56,004 bases of DNA from an uncultured Clostridia bacterium (lineage in GTDB: Bacteria > Bacillota > Clostridia > Oscillospirales > Ruminococcaceae). The DNA is taken from positions 1 to 56,004 of the forward strand of contig CANPZC010000013.1 in assembly GCA_947589355.1 (NCBI GenBank), given 5' to 3'. This document shows positions 15,121 through 22,994 of the stretch, in pieces; position 1 is the stretch's first letter, and every line of letters starts with the position of its first letter. A program made the translations under genes and the position numbers. Below the pieces are notes generated by a model. It saw nothing but the letters and a program-made list of their open reading frames with translations, had not been told where the DNA came from and searched no databases.

Positions 15121-15555
15121 ATGTCATTTGGACATAAATATTGGGAAGAAACTATTACTTTTGCAGCAAACTGCTCATGGCGAGCAGGACCATATCTGTC
15201 TCAAAAAATGGCAAACAATGAATTCAAAGAATGGGAAAAAGTGTTTTGCGTCGTTGAAAATGAAAAAGTGGTGGGCTATTGTACTTTTGTAGAGAAAGAT
15301 GAGCTTTCGCCGCAATATGATTTCACGCCGTTTATAGGTTTTGTTTTTGTTGATGAGCAACATCGCGGCAAAAGAATTTCGCAATTATTGATAGACAGCG
15401 CGGCTTCTTACGCGCGCGAAATAGGGTATCAAAAAATATATATTATGAGCGGTGAAATTGGATTATATGAAAAATACGGTTTTATAAAGCTCGGAGATTA
15501 CGAAACGATATACGGTACAACCGATCAGCTATTTGTCAAGTCATTAAATACTTAA
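15121..15555 (+). CDS. GNAT-family N-acetyltransferase with unusual start
   Basis: A 144-residue GNAT with the motif A region 'GFVFVDEQHRGKRISQLLID' and the C-terminal 'LYEKYGFIKLG'. The first ATG in frame is 15121, but the ribosome site GAGGAGG (15091-15097) is 23 nt away. The frame continues upstream of 15121 through ATA ACG GAA ATA TAC GCT, starting 5 nt after that site, so an ATG-to-ATA change of the original start (15103) is possible. A 12-codon frame from ATG 15099 overlaps the start in another phase. The substrate is unknown. It sits between the reductase and the CMD-cupin gene. Confidence 0.82.
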   Translation: MSFGHKYWEETITFAANCSWRAGPYLSQKMANNEFKEWEKVFCVVENEKVVGYCTFVEKDELSPQYDFTPFIGFVFVDEQHRGKRISQLLIDSAASYAREIGYQKIYIMSGEIGLYEKYGFIKLGDYETIYGTTDQLFVKSLNT

Positions 15556-15572
15556 AATAAGGAGGATATACC

Positions 15573-16322
15573 ATGGAAAAAATCACACAAACGGCCGGCA
15601 GAGATCAGCTGGGCAGCTTTGCGCCCGATTTTGCACATTTCAATGACGATGTGCTTTTCGGTGAAAACTGGAACAATCAGGACATCGACCTGAAAACAAG
15701 ATGTATCATAACGGTGGTCGCACTGATGAGCTCGGGCATTACGGATACGTCGCTTGTGTATCATCTTGAAAACGCAAAAGCGCACGGCGTTACGCGCGCC
15801 GAAATAGCCGCGATAGTTACCCATGTCGGCTTCTATGTAGGCTGGCCGAAAGCTTGGGCGGTGTTCCGCATGGCAAAAGACGTCTGGAAAGATGACGAAC
15901 TTACCGAAAAGGACAAGTATCAGAACACTATCCTTTTCCCGATAGGCGCGCCGAACGACGGCTTTGCAAAGTTTTTTATCGGTCAAAGCTATTTAGCACC
16001 CATTTCAAAAGAGCAGGTCGGCATTTTCAACGTGACTTTCGAGCCCAAATGCCGAAACAACTGGCATATACACCACGCCGATAAAGGCGGCGGACAGATA
16101 CTCATCTGCATTGGCGGCAGAGGATACTATCAGGAGTGGGGCAGGGAAGCGGTCGAAATGAATGTCGGCGACTGTATCAACATTCCTGCCGGTGTAAAGC
16201 ATTGGCACGGCGCCGCGCCCGACAGCTGGTTCTCTCACCTTGCAATTGAAGTGCCGGGCGAGAATACCTCAAACGAGTGGCTCGAACCCGTTGACGATTC
16301 GCAGTACGGCATTTTGAAGTAA
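15573..16322 (+). CDS. Carboxymuconolactone decarboxylase-like/cupin fusion protein
   Basis: A 249-residue two-domain protein. Residues about 25-115 resemble carboxymuconolactone decarboxylase/AhpD-type domains ('LVYHLENAKAHGVTRAEIAA', 'FYVGWPKAWAVF'), but the CxxC pair of the redox-active AhpD type is absent. Residues about 150-240 form a cupin with metal ligands in 'HIHHADKGGGQ' and 'IPAGVKHWHGAAPDSWFSHL'. Such fusions are common near aldo/keto reductases in gut Firmicutes, and their reaction is not established. ATG 15573 has AAGGAGG eight bases upstream. It is the last gene before a bidirectional terminator. Confidence 0.9.
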   Translation: MEKITQTAGRDQLGSFAPDFAHFNDDVLFGENWNNQDIDLKTRCIITVVALMSSGITDTSLVYHLENAKAHGVTRAEIAAIVTHVGFYVGWPKAWAVFRMAKDVWKDDELTEKDKYQNTILFPIGAPNDGFAKFFIGQSYLAPISKEQVGIFNVTFEPKCRNNWHIHHADKGGGQILICIGGRGYYQEWGREAVEMNVGDCINIPAGVKHWHGAAPDSWFSHLAIEVPGENTSNEWLEPVDDSQYGILK

Positions 16323-16324
16323 TC

Positions 16325-16357
16325 AAAAAACGTGGGAGTTTAAACTCTCACGTTTTT
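16325..16357. terminator. Bidirectional intrinsic terminator
   Basis: ACGTGGGAG (16330-16338) pairs with CTCTCACGT (16345-16353), with As before and Ts after the stem. It lies between the convergent CMD-cupin gene and the metallo-hydrolase gene and can serve both strands. Confidence 0.85.
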
Positions 16358-16362
16358 GTGTG

Positions 16363-17484
16363 TTATTCGCAGTTTTCCCACCAGCGGTCGTGGTAATTTT
16401 CCTGTTCGCTCAGAAGCATAGTTTCACCTATTTTCGGCGTAACAATTTCAATACCGTTTGCCTCACACGCCGCCGTCAAACGCTGCGGTGGGTCGTCCCA
16501 ACCGTGGTCAGATAGCACAAACGCGCCCCAGTGTATCGGCATCACAACTTCCGCGCCCAGCGTTTCAGCCGCCAACTCGCTCTCCTCGGGCAGCATATGC
16601 CAGTAGTGCCAGTTGATGTTGTACTGTCCGCAGTCGGGCAAAAACAGGTCAAAATCGCCGAACCGCTTGTGTATCTCCTCAAAATGTCCGCCGTATCCTG
16701 TGTCACCGCTGTCGTAGATCTGATGATACTCATCTTTCAGCACCCACGAGCAGAACAGAGTAGTCTGCTGGTTGTCAAGCGCCCTGCCTGACTTGTGATT
16801 CGACGGCGTGCAGAAAACCTGCAAACCGCCAAGGTCAAAACTTTCCCACCACGCAAGCTCCGTCACCTTGTCGTCATCGTCTATCCAGCGTTTTATGTGC
16901 TTTTCAATGCCCAGCGGCACTATGTAATGCGCGGTCTTGCTTTCCAGCTGCTTTATCGTAGCCATGTCAAGGTGGTCGTAATGGTCGTGCGTTATCAGCA
17001 CCGCATCTATCTGCGGCAGATCATCAATGCTTATCGGCGGCTGCGTGTACCGCTTCGGCCCTACCCACTGCACAGGCGATGACCTCTCGCTGAAAACAGG
17101 GTCAACCAGTATGTTTTTGCCGCCCATTTGTATGAGTAAGCTGGAATGCCCCAGCCAAGTTACTGCAACATCTCTGGGCTGCGCTTTTGTAAGATCGGGC
17201 GTTTCTGTCGGCAGGTTTTCTTTTGGTACGGTTTCTTTTTTAGATACCCTGTTGTCCGCCGATACGCCGTCTATCACCCACTGCGACGGGTAAATAAAAT
17301 GCTCGCCGTCATAGTAACCCTCCGCGCGTTTTAAGTAATTCTCGCGATCGGCTTTTGTAGGTCTGCCGCCGAAAGAGGGGAATGCTCTCATAAAAATAAG
17401 CGCAAATATTATCAGCAAAATTATAAATATCAGTATGCACAGCAGCACTGTAATTACTTTGTGCTGTTTTAAAAATAACATCAT
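16363..17484 (-). CDS. Metallo-beta-lactamase-fold hydrolase, NAPE-PLD-like, membrane anchored
   Basis: A 373-residue protein with an N-terminal membrane helix (about residues 10-32, all Ile/Leu/Val) and a metallo-beta-lactamase domain. Metal ligands are in 'LITHDHYDHLDM' (HxHxDH), 'DSGDTGYGGHF' and 'MPIHWGAF'. The segment 'VTWLGHSSLLIQMGGKNIL' followed by 'DPVFSERSSPVQWVGPKRY' is characteristic of the N-acyl-phosphatidylethanolamine phospholipase D-like group, usually annotated as MBL-fold hydrolases acting on phosphodiester or lactone bonds. The bacterial substrate is unknown. The start is at tandem ATGs (17484/17481) behind AGAGG. Confidence 0.9.
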   Translation of the reverse strand: MMLFLKQHKVITVLLCILIFIILLIIFALIFMRAFPSFGGRPTKADRENYLKRAEGYYDGEHFIYPSQWVIDGVSADNRVSKKETVPKENLPTETPDLTKAQPRDVAVTWLGHSSLLIQMGGKNILVDPVFSERSSPVQWVGPKRYTQPPISIDDLPQIDAVLITHDHYDHLDMATIKQLESKTAHYIVPLGIEKHIKRWIDDDDKVTELAWWESFDLGGLQVFCTPSNHKSGRALDNQQTTLFCSWVLKDEYHQIYDSGDTGYGGHFEEIHKRFGDFDLFLPDCGQYNINWHYWHMLPEESELAAETLGAEVVMPIHWGAFVLSDHGWDDPPQRLTAACEANGIEIVTPKIGETMLLSEQENYHDRWWENCE

Positions 17485-17554
17485 GCTAAACGCCTCTGTA
17501 TGTAAATGTACTTTAATTTAATTATACACAATTATTTTTTGAATGTCAATACAG

Positions 17555-17587
17555 CAAAGCCTCCCTGCAATATGCAAGGAGGTTTTG
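17555..17587. terminator. Terminator hairpin downstream of the TetR operon
   Basis: CAAAGCCTCC pairs with GGAGGTTTTG around a 13-nt loop, directly after the TetR-family stop on the minus strand. Its minus-strand tail is only moderately T-rich. Confidence 0.6.
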
Positions 17588-17588
17588 T

Positions 17589-18185
17589 CTACTTTAAAAA
17601 TGTTTCGTTTGGCATTATGCAGCCCATACAAATGCGTGTTATCTCGTCAACAGGTGTCTCGCAGCCGCTTTGTATCCATTCTTTCACAACTGCAATAAGT
17701 CCGCCAAGGTAAAAATGTATAACATATGGCTTCACGCTTTTGTCAATGCTGAATTTGTCCATAGCAGGCGAGAATACCTCGTCAAAAAGCCTCATAAAAG
17801 TGCTGCTTGTGTTGAACGTAACGGGGTTTAGCAAGATGACCTTGAAAAGTCGCTTGTTTTCGCGAACAAATTCTAAAAACGGCTTCAGATACTGCGGCGA
17901 AATAAAAATAAGATCCTCTGTGTTTTCAGATGCCAGCCGCTTTTTTACGTCGGCAAGCTCAGCAGTGTATTTGTCAAAGCATTTTTTGTTGGTGTACTCG
18001 GTGCATTCGCTGAGAAGATCTGCAATTGTCTCGTAGTGCAGATAAAACGTCGAGCGGTTGACGCCTGCCTTTTCGCATATCTCTTTTACTGTAATGTATT
18101 CAAGGTCTTTCTTTTCAAGACATTCAATAAGCGCCTCGTCCATTTTGGCGGCAGTGCTGAAATATTTGCTGTTTGACTTGTTCAA
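17589..18185 (-). CDS. TetR-family transcriptional regulator
   Basis: A 198-residue regulator. The helix-turn-helix is 'ITVKEICEKAGVNRSTFYLHYETIADLL', typical of TetR proteins, and the C-terminal ligand domain resembles the TetR_C_8 type found in DhaS-like regulators. Translation probably starts at TTG 18185, since an in-frame stop lies just upstream and AAGGTGTG is 7 nt away. It is the second gene of an operon with the small membrane protein at 18207-18563. A palindrome in that operon's promoter (18600-18617) is a good candidate for autorepression. Confidence 0.92.
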   Translation of the reverse strand: MNKSNSKYFSTAAKMDEALIECLEKKDLEYITVKEICEKAGVNRSTFYLHYETIADLLSECTEYTNKKCFDKYTAELADVKKRLASENTEDLIFISPQYLKPFLEFVRENKRLFKVILLNPVTFNTSSTFMRLFDEVFSPAMDKFSIDKSVKPYVIHFYLGGLIAVVKEWIQSGCETPVDEITRICMGCIMPNETFLK

Positions 18186-18206
18186 CGTCAGTCACACCTT
18201 TGTGAA

Positions 18207-18563
18207 TTATTCTTCGCCTGCTATCTCGCTCGCAAGGCGTATTATGTCACCTGCGTATTTGTCTTTGCCCGACTGCAAAATGCGCTTGTAGAGCGGATAA
18301 TTTACCGAAGCGCCAACAAAGCCCACAATGCCAACAGCTATACCAAGCGCCATAAATACAGCCGTGCCCGAGCCTAAAACGCCCATGCAAAGGCACATTC
18401 CCACTCCTGCAATCAGTGCGCAAATTATGCCGAATGTGTAGGCAAATATCTGCGCAGGCATTTTTGCCGCCCTGTCAAGTTTTTTCAGCTGTACTACCTT
18501 CGTAGTGCTTTTCTTTGAATATTCGTTCACAATAGCCTGAGCATAAATTTTATCAGTGTTCAT
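18207..18563 (-). CDS. Small two-helix membrane protein of unknown function
   Basis: A 118-residue protein with a basic N-terminal third ('STTKVVQLKKLDRAAKMP'), two membrane helices (about residues 38-62 and 65-90, Gly- and Ala-rich) and a charged C-terminus. Homologous-looking proteins in Clostridia are often labelled dihydropteridine reductase, but nothing here resembles a nucleotide-binding enzyme, so I do not accept that name. It starts at ATG 18563 behind AGGAGGT and is followed 21 nt later by the TetR-family gene, so it is the likely target of that repressor. Confidence 0.75.
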   Translation of the reverse strand: MNTDKIYAQAIVNEYSKKSTTKVVQLKKLDRAAKMPAQIFAYTFGIICALIAGVGMCLCMGVLGSGTAVFMALGIAVGIVGFVGASVNYPLYKRILQSGKDKYAGDIIRLASEIAGEE

Positions 18564-18588
18564 GTCTGATACCTCCTTTTGTGATTAT

Positions 18589-18617
18589 ATTGTACCACAT
18601 TCAGAAAGTATTCTGAA
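18589..18617 (-). promoter_or_regulatory. Promoter with overlapping TetR-type operator
   Basis: On the minus strand, -10 TACAAT (18589-18594) and a -35-like TTCAGA (18612-18617) are 17 bp apart. The palindrome TTCAGAA-AGTA-TTCTGAA occupies 18600-18617, covering the -35 box and much of the spacer, which is a standard repressor position. It precedes the operon that ends with the TetR-family gene. Confidence 0.6.
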
Positions 18618-18650
18618 CAACACAAACACTGATTTTTGTTGAGAAAAATA

Positions 18651-20843
18651 TCAGCTGCGGTTAAAAATCTCATTCATCGCCGCAAGCACCGCCGAAGTTT
18701 CCAGCGGCTTTGAAAGATGTGCGTTCATGCCTGCCTGTCTGCTCTTTTCTTCGTCCTCTGCAAATGCGTTGGCAGTCATAGCAAAGATCGGCACTTTCGC
18801 CGCATCAGGGCGCTCCATAGCACGAATACGCCTTGTAGCCTCAAATCCGTCCAGCCGCGGCATCTGTATATCCATAAGAATAAGGTCATAGTGCCACATC
18901 TCGCTGGCTGCAAACATATCAACAGCCACCTGTCCGTCCTCGGCTTCTTCGATGATCGCGCCCGTTTCAGCTCCAAGCAGTTCAACGGCAATCTCGCGGT
19001 TGAGCTCGTTGTCCTCCGCAAGAAGTATGTGCTTTCCGCTAAAGTCATAGGTCTTTTCGTCAGAAGTATTGCTGCCGGCAGACTTGTCGGTTTTCCAGTC
19101 TATCATCTGTGAATTTTCGGTAACGGAGAATGGAAGCTCTATAACAAATTCCGAGCCTACGCCGTATTCGCTGCTTACCGAAACACTGCCGCCCATAAGC
19201 TCTGTAAACCTCTTAACTATCGAAAGTCCAAGACCCGTACCGCCGAATTTGTGCGTTATCTCGGCGTTTTCCTGCTCAAACGCCTCAAATATCTTGTCAA
19301 GGTTTTCTTCCTTGATGCCCATGCCCGTGTCTTTTACCGAGAAGCTCAGAACCGCCGTGTCACCCTCGTGGCTTACCTCGCTTACACCCAGAGTTATCTT
19401 GCCGCCATCGGGCGTGAACTTAAACGCATTTGAAAGAAGATTTGTCAGTATCTGATTGAGCCTGAGCGAATCTCCACTGATAAACTTGTCTATATTTCCT
19501 GTAAGTTGTATCTCAAAGTCAATGCTCTTTTCCTCTGCCTGAACACTGTAAATGTTCTCGATATTCTCAAGAAACAGCCGCAGGTCGAAAAGCTCGTTTT
19601 TAAGCTGTATCTTGCCGCTTTCTATTTTCGACATATCCAGTACATCGTTTATCAGCAGCATAAGGTGCTTTGATGACATCGCGACTTTTTTAAGGCAGTC
19701 GTCAACCTTTTCGGGATCGTTCTTGTTCTGGTGCGCTATCTCTGTCATGCCTATTATGCCGTTCATCGGCGTGCGTATCTCGTGGCTCATGCGGCTCAAA
19801 AATTCGCTCTTTGCATAGCTTGCCTGCTCGGCTGCTTCACGTGCCGCCTCTAATTGCCGCGAGTGCGCCCGAAGATTTATCAGGTATATAAGCAAAATAA
19901 GCAGTATCATAAACATAACAGTCGCCATCATCGTGATAGCGTTGCGGTTAAGGCGGCTGCTTAAGGTTTCGGTCATCTTGTCTACCATCTCATACGGCAC
20001 TTCCATAAGCATATACCACTGTGTGCCCTCTATAGGTGCATAGTACATACACATATGCACGTCTACCGCCTTGAATATCGCCATACCCGATTTTCCGCTA
20101 GCAATGTCGTTTTCGATCTGCTCTATAGAGTACCCCTTGTCAAACGTCGCGTATTCTCTGAATTTTGAGATAATGTTGCTTCCCTTAGGCAGCTCCGAGA
20201 AAAACGTGTTGTAAACTACAAAACTGCCGTCTTTCGTAACAATGCTAGCATTCGTCTGTCCGTCCTCACTGCGCAAAAACAGGTGCTGACCTATTGAATC
20301 CGCGGAAAAGCCCGCAATTATCGCAATGATTTTCGTGCCGTCAAATTCAATAGGCATTATCTGCGTGCCTAAAACTATCATGTTGTTTTCAAGAAAAGTC
20401 TCGTTGTAAGAAACAAGTTCGTCCTCGCCGTCTAAAAGCTGCGCCAAAAAACTCAGCTTCGATGCCGCAGGGCGCTTGCCCTCCTCGCTGTAATAAAATC
20501 CGTCCTCGTCCACAAATGCCATGAACTCAAAGTCGTTGTTTTGCTCAGCGCTGCCTATGAACCTTTCCAGCGCATCTAAACTTTCCGTGTCCTCGCCGGT
20601 CACGCTCTCAGCAACAGACTTCAGACTGCTGTAGCGCATGGAAAGTCCCGACTTGAAGTTTGCCTGCGTAAGATTCGTCATCTCTCGCAGATAAATGGTA
20701 TTCATGTTTTTAGTAAAATCAGACGTTATATCGGCGGCCGCGACTATAAGCCGGTATACCAGAAAGCATACCGCCACTACCGCCGCTATCATTACGATAA
20801 AAAACCGCCAGTGCGAGACCTTTTTACCATGACTTTTACTCAT
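18651..20843 (-). CDS. Hybrid sensor histidine kinase/response regulator
   Basis: A 730-residue membrane kinase. Order of parts: membrane helix about 14-34, a large extracytoplasmic sensor of about 265 residues resembling a Cache domain, second helix about 305-328, HisKA with 'SHEIRTPMNGIIGM', HATPase with 'NQILTNLLSNAFKFTPDGG' and 'GTGLGLSIVKRF', and a C-terminal receiver with 'DLILMDIQMPRLDGFEATRR'. No output domain follows, so the final regulator is elsewhere. It starts 1 nt after the stop of the gene for a binding lipoprotein (20845-22776), so the two are almost certainly co-translated and the lipoprotein is the likely ligand sensor. Confidence 0.93.
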   Translation of the reverse strand: MSKSHGKKVSHWRFFIVMIAAVVAVCFLVYRLIVAAADITSDFTKNMNTIYLREMTNLTQANFKSGLSMRYSSLKSVAESVTGEDTESLDALERFIGSAEQNNDFEFMAFVDEDGFYYSEEGKRPAASKLSFLAQLLDGEDELVSYNETFLENNMIVLGTQIMPIEFDGTKIIAIIAGFSADSIGQHLFLRSEDGQTNASIVTKDGSFVVYNTFFSELPKGSNIISKFREYATFDKGYSIEQIENDIASGKSGMAIFKAVDVHMCMYYAPIEGTQWYMLMEVPYEMVDKMTETLSSRLNRNAITMMATVMFMILLILLIYLINLRAHSRQLEAAREAAEQASYAKSEFLSRMSHEIRTPMNGIIGMTEIAHQNKNDPEKVDDCLKKVAMSSKHLMLLINDVLDMSKIESGKIQLKNELFDLRLFLENIENIYSVQAEEKSIDFEIQLTGNIDKFISGDSLRLNQILTNLLSNAFKFTPDGGKITLGVSEVSHEGDTAVLSFSVKDTGMGIKEENLDKIFEAFEQENAEITHKFGGTGLGLSIVKRFTELMGGSVSVSSEYGVGSEFVIELPFSVTENSQMIDWKTDKSAGSNTSDEKTYDFSGKHILLAEDNELNREIAVELLGAETGAIIEEAEDGQVAVDMFAASEMWHYDLILMDIQMPRLDGFEATRRIRAMERPDAAKVPIFAMTANAFAEDEEKSRQAGMNAHLSKPLETSAVLAAMNEIFNRS

Positions 20844-20844
20844 C

Positions 20845-22776
20845 TTAGTTCACCGATGTGATCCTTCCTTCGAGTTTTGACGTTATCGCCGCGTCGTTGT
20901 GCTTTATCATGTATTCCTCCAGCGTGCTGTGTAAAGTGTATTCCGTTTCGCGGACAAGCTTTACATTTTCGGGCTTCGGCGTGCCGTCGCTGTAAACGTT
21001 CAGCATTGTAAAACCGTCACCGTTGTTGTCCTCGTAACCGCTTTTGCCTGCCATGTAGTCTGTAACGGCAATAGTGTATACCGCGTTTTCGTCAAGCGGC
21101 TTTCCGTCAGCCAGCGTTACGTCAACAAGCTGTGCAGGTGTGCTCTCTGTCGCAGGCGTGAATGAGTATTTCAACCCCGAAACATTCAGAAATCTTCCGC
21201 CGGGTATGTTGCTTTCCTGTATCATCATAGAAAGGCTGTTTTCAAGCATACTGCGTATAACTTCCGCGTTAACTTCCAGAACTATAATATGGTTGTCATA
21301 CGGGCATACGTAATCAAGGTCGTAGCTGTAAACATCGCCCTTGTATAAGCTGCCGCGTATAGAACCGCCGTTCACGACCGCAATATCGGTGTCGGTCATC
21401 TCTCTCACCGCATCAGCGATAAGGTTTCCTATCTCGGTCTCCTGCGTGCGAACATTGTAATTTTCAACCATCATGTCGTGATCTATAGTGCCAATAAGCG
21501 TAACGTCCTGTTCATCGCCGCTGCTCATGTAGCTGTCTATCTTTTCAAACGCATCAGCTATTTCTTTTTGTGCGCACAGAACAGTGTTGCATTGAGTGCC
21601 AAAATATCTCATAAAATCGCTGGAAATAGATATGTTGTAGTTGTATCCCTCGTTAATACAATCCTTTATTCCGTCGGGAACTATTTCGGAAGTCGGCGTG
21701 TAGTCTGTAAGATATGAATATCCCGCACCGTTGTCAAGCATAAATGCGTCCTGTCCCTCGGGCGATGAAAGCAGCGTAAGTATTTTGCGGCAGGCTTCAA
21801 GCTTTTCCTCGCTGCCTTTTTCGGTAAGCGCCTTGTTTATGCCAAGATAAGCAGTCGGCGTTGAAACAGTCCAAGCAGGGTTGCCCTCGCTGCTGAGCAT
21901 CGGCAGCATATCAAATTCGTAGCTGCTGTCTTTGCGTATGTCGTTAAGCATGGTAACGCTGTCAAACGCCACAAGCATCTGACCGCTGCTCATCTTCTGA
22001 AGCACAGGCGCACAGTTTGAAACGGAAGTAAACGGCGTGGGATTTAAGTACCCCTTGTCAATAAGTTCAAGCGGCAGGTCAAGGCACGATTCCAGAGTGC
22101 CGGTAAATGTTGCCCCGCCGTTTTTGATACCGTCAAGCCACTTTATGCCCTCTGAAAGCCCGAAAAAGTCGGGGATTTTGGTCGCAAATGCAAAAGTCGC
22201 AGTCGTAAGCGGCGTGCCGTCAACGGTAAAAACAAAACCGTTTTCGTCAACACCGATGTTCTCAGCTTTTGCCTTTTCAAGCATCTTTACAAGTTCTTCC
22301 TGTGTCGTGGGTATCTCCAGCCCGTTTTCTTTTACAAGCGTTTCATTGTAAATATAGCCGTAATACTGCGCAGGCAGCGGTATAAACAAATTTCTGCCGT
22401 CCCTTGAAGTCTTGTGCATAATGCCCGACTCATAAGAAGAAATAAAACTTTCCGCGCTAAGGTCTGCGAGGTAATTCAGTATGTCACCCGTCGCCAGCGA
22501 AGAAGTAACAATATCCGTGCCGTGACCGTTTCTCAGGCGGCGCTCCGATTCACCGTCAATAGTGCTTATAGCGTTTTTCTCTACTTGTAGATCTATTTCG
22601 GGGTAAGTGGTCTCCACCAAGCTCTCAAAATTCGGCAAAAGGCTCGTAAACATCATGCTGACAACAATTTTTTCACCCTCTGCCCTTGAAGACGAGCTCG
22701 TCTCGGCTTTTTTTGAAGAGCAGCCGGAAAGGCATAACGGTGCAAGTATCAGACAAAGTAATTTTTTATAATTCAT
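20845..22776 (-). CDS. Lipoprotein fusing a solute-binding domain to a 5'-nucleotidase C-terminal domain
   Basis: A 643-residue lipoprotein (lipobox LSGC, Cys 19). Residues about 35-400 look like an extracellular solute-binding protein of ABC importers ('GYIYNETLVKENGLEIPTTQ', 'GQMLVAFDSVTML'). Residues about 425-600 match the C-terminal substrate-binding domain of 5'-nucleotidases: 'ETEIGNLIADAVREMTDTDI', 'VVNGGSIRGSLYKGDV', 'VTDYMAGKSGYEDNNGDGF'. The metallophosphatase half is missing, so hydrolysis is unlikely. No ABC permease is adjacent; a hybrid kinase is. I infer a sensing role, perhaps for a sugar plus a nucleotide-like ligand. The start at 22776 has AAGGAG upstream. Confidence 0.88.
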   Translation of the reverse strand: MNYKKLLCLILAPLCLSGCSSKKAETSSSSRAEGEKIVVSMMFTSLLPNFESLVETTYPEIDLQVEKNAISTIDGESERRLRNGHGTDIVTSSLATGDILNYLADLSAESFISSYESGIMHKTSRDGRNLFIPLPAQYYGYIYNETLVKENGLEIPTTQEELVKMLEKAKAENIGVDENGFVFTVDGTPLTTATFAFATKIPDFFGLSEGIKWLDGIKNGGATFTGTLESCLDLPLELIDKGYLNPTPFTSVSNCAPVLQKMSSGQMLVAFDSVTMLNDIRKDSSYEFDMLPMLSSEGNPAWTVSTPTAYLGINKALTEKGSEEKLEACRKILTLLSSPEGQDAFMLDNGAGYSYLTDYTPTSEIVPDGIKDCINEGYNYNISISSDFMRYFGTQCNTVLCAQKEIADAFEKIDSYMSSGDEQDVTLIGTIDHDMMVENYNVRTQETEIGNLIADAVREMTDTDIAVVNGGSIRGSLYKGDVYSYDLDYVCPYDNHIIVLEVNAEVIRSMLENSLSMMIQESNIPGGRFLNVSGLKYSFTPATESTPAQLVDVTLADGKPLDENAVYTIAVTDYMAGKSGYEDNNGDGFTMLNVYSDGTPKPENVKLVRETEYTLHSTLEEYMIKHNDAAITSKLEGRITSVN

Positions 22777-22829
22777 TTAACTTTTCTCCTTGTTAAAGTG
22801 ATAAAATATCGTTAAGACATACTATATAT

Positions 22830-22858
22830 ATTGTAAAATATTTCGTCCGCTTTGTCAA
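22830..22858 (-). promoter_or_regulatory. Sigma-A promoter of the binding-lipoprotein/hybrid-kinase operon
   Basis: Minus strand -35 TTGACA (22853-22858) and -10 TACAAT (22830-22835) with a 17-bp spacer, 53 bp upstream of the lipoprotein start. Confidence 0.75.
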
Positions 22859-22932
22859 TCCCCGAAAGAGCAAAATCCGTCATTTATTTACAAACTTTTT
22901 TAAATTAGGGCATCACCGCCTTGAAAGTGCGC

Positions 22933-22966
22933 AAAAAATCAGCCGCAGGCAGCACGCCAACGGCTG
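22933..22966 (-). terminator. Intrinsic terminator of the FecR/InlB-repeat gene
   Basis: On the minus strand CAGCCG (22961-22966) pairs with CGGCTG (22940-22945), followed by six Ts. It lies about 30 nt after the stop of the large surface-protein gene. Confidence 0.75.
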
Positions 22967-22994
22967 AAATTATTAAGCTATCAGGGCAGGGAAG

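Noticed and set aside
18207-18563. Dihydropteridine reductase
   Set aside because: That name is often attached to similar clostridial proteins, but the protein is a two-helix membrane protein with no cofactor-binding or catalytic motif.
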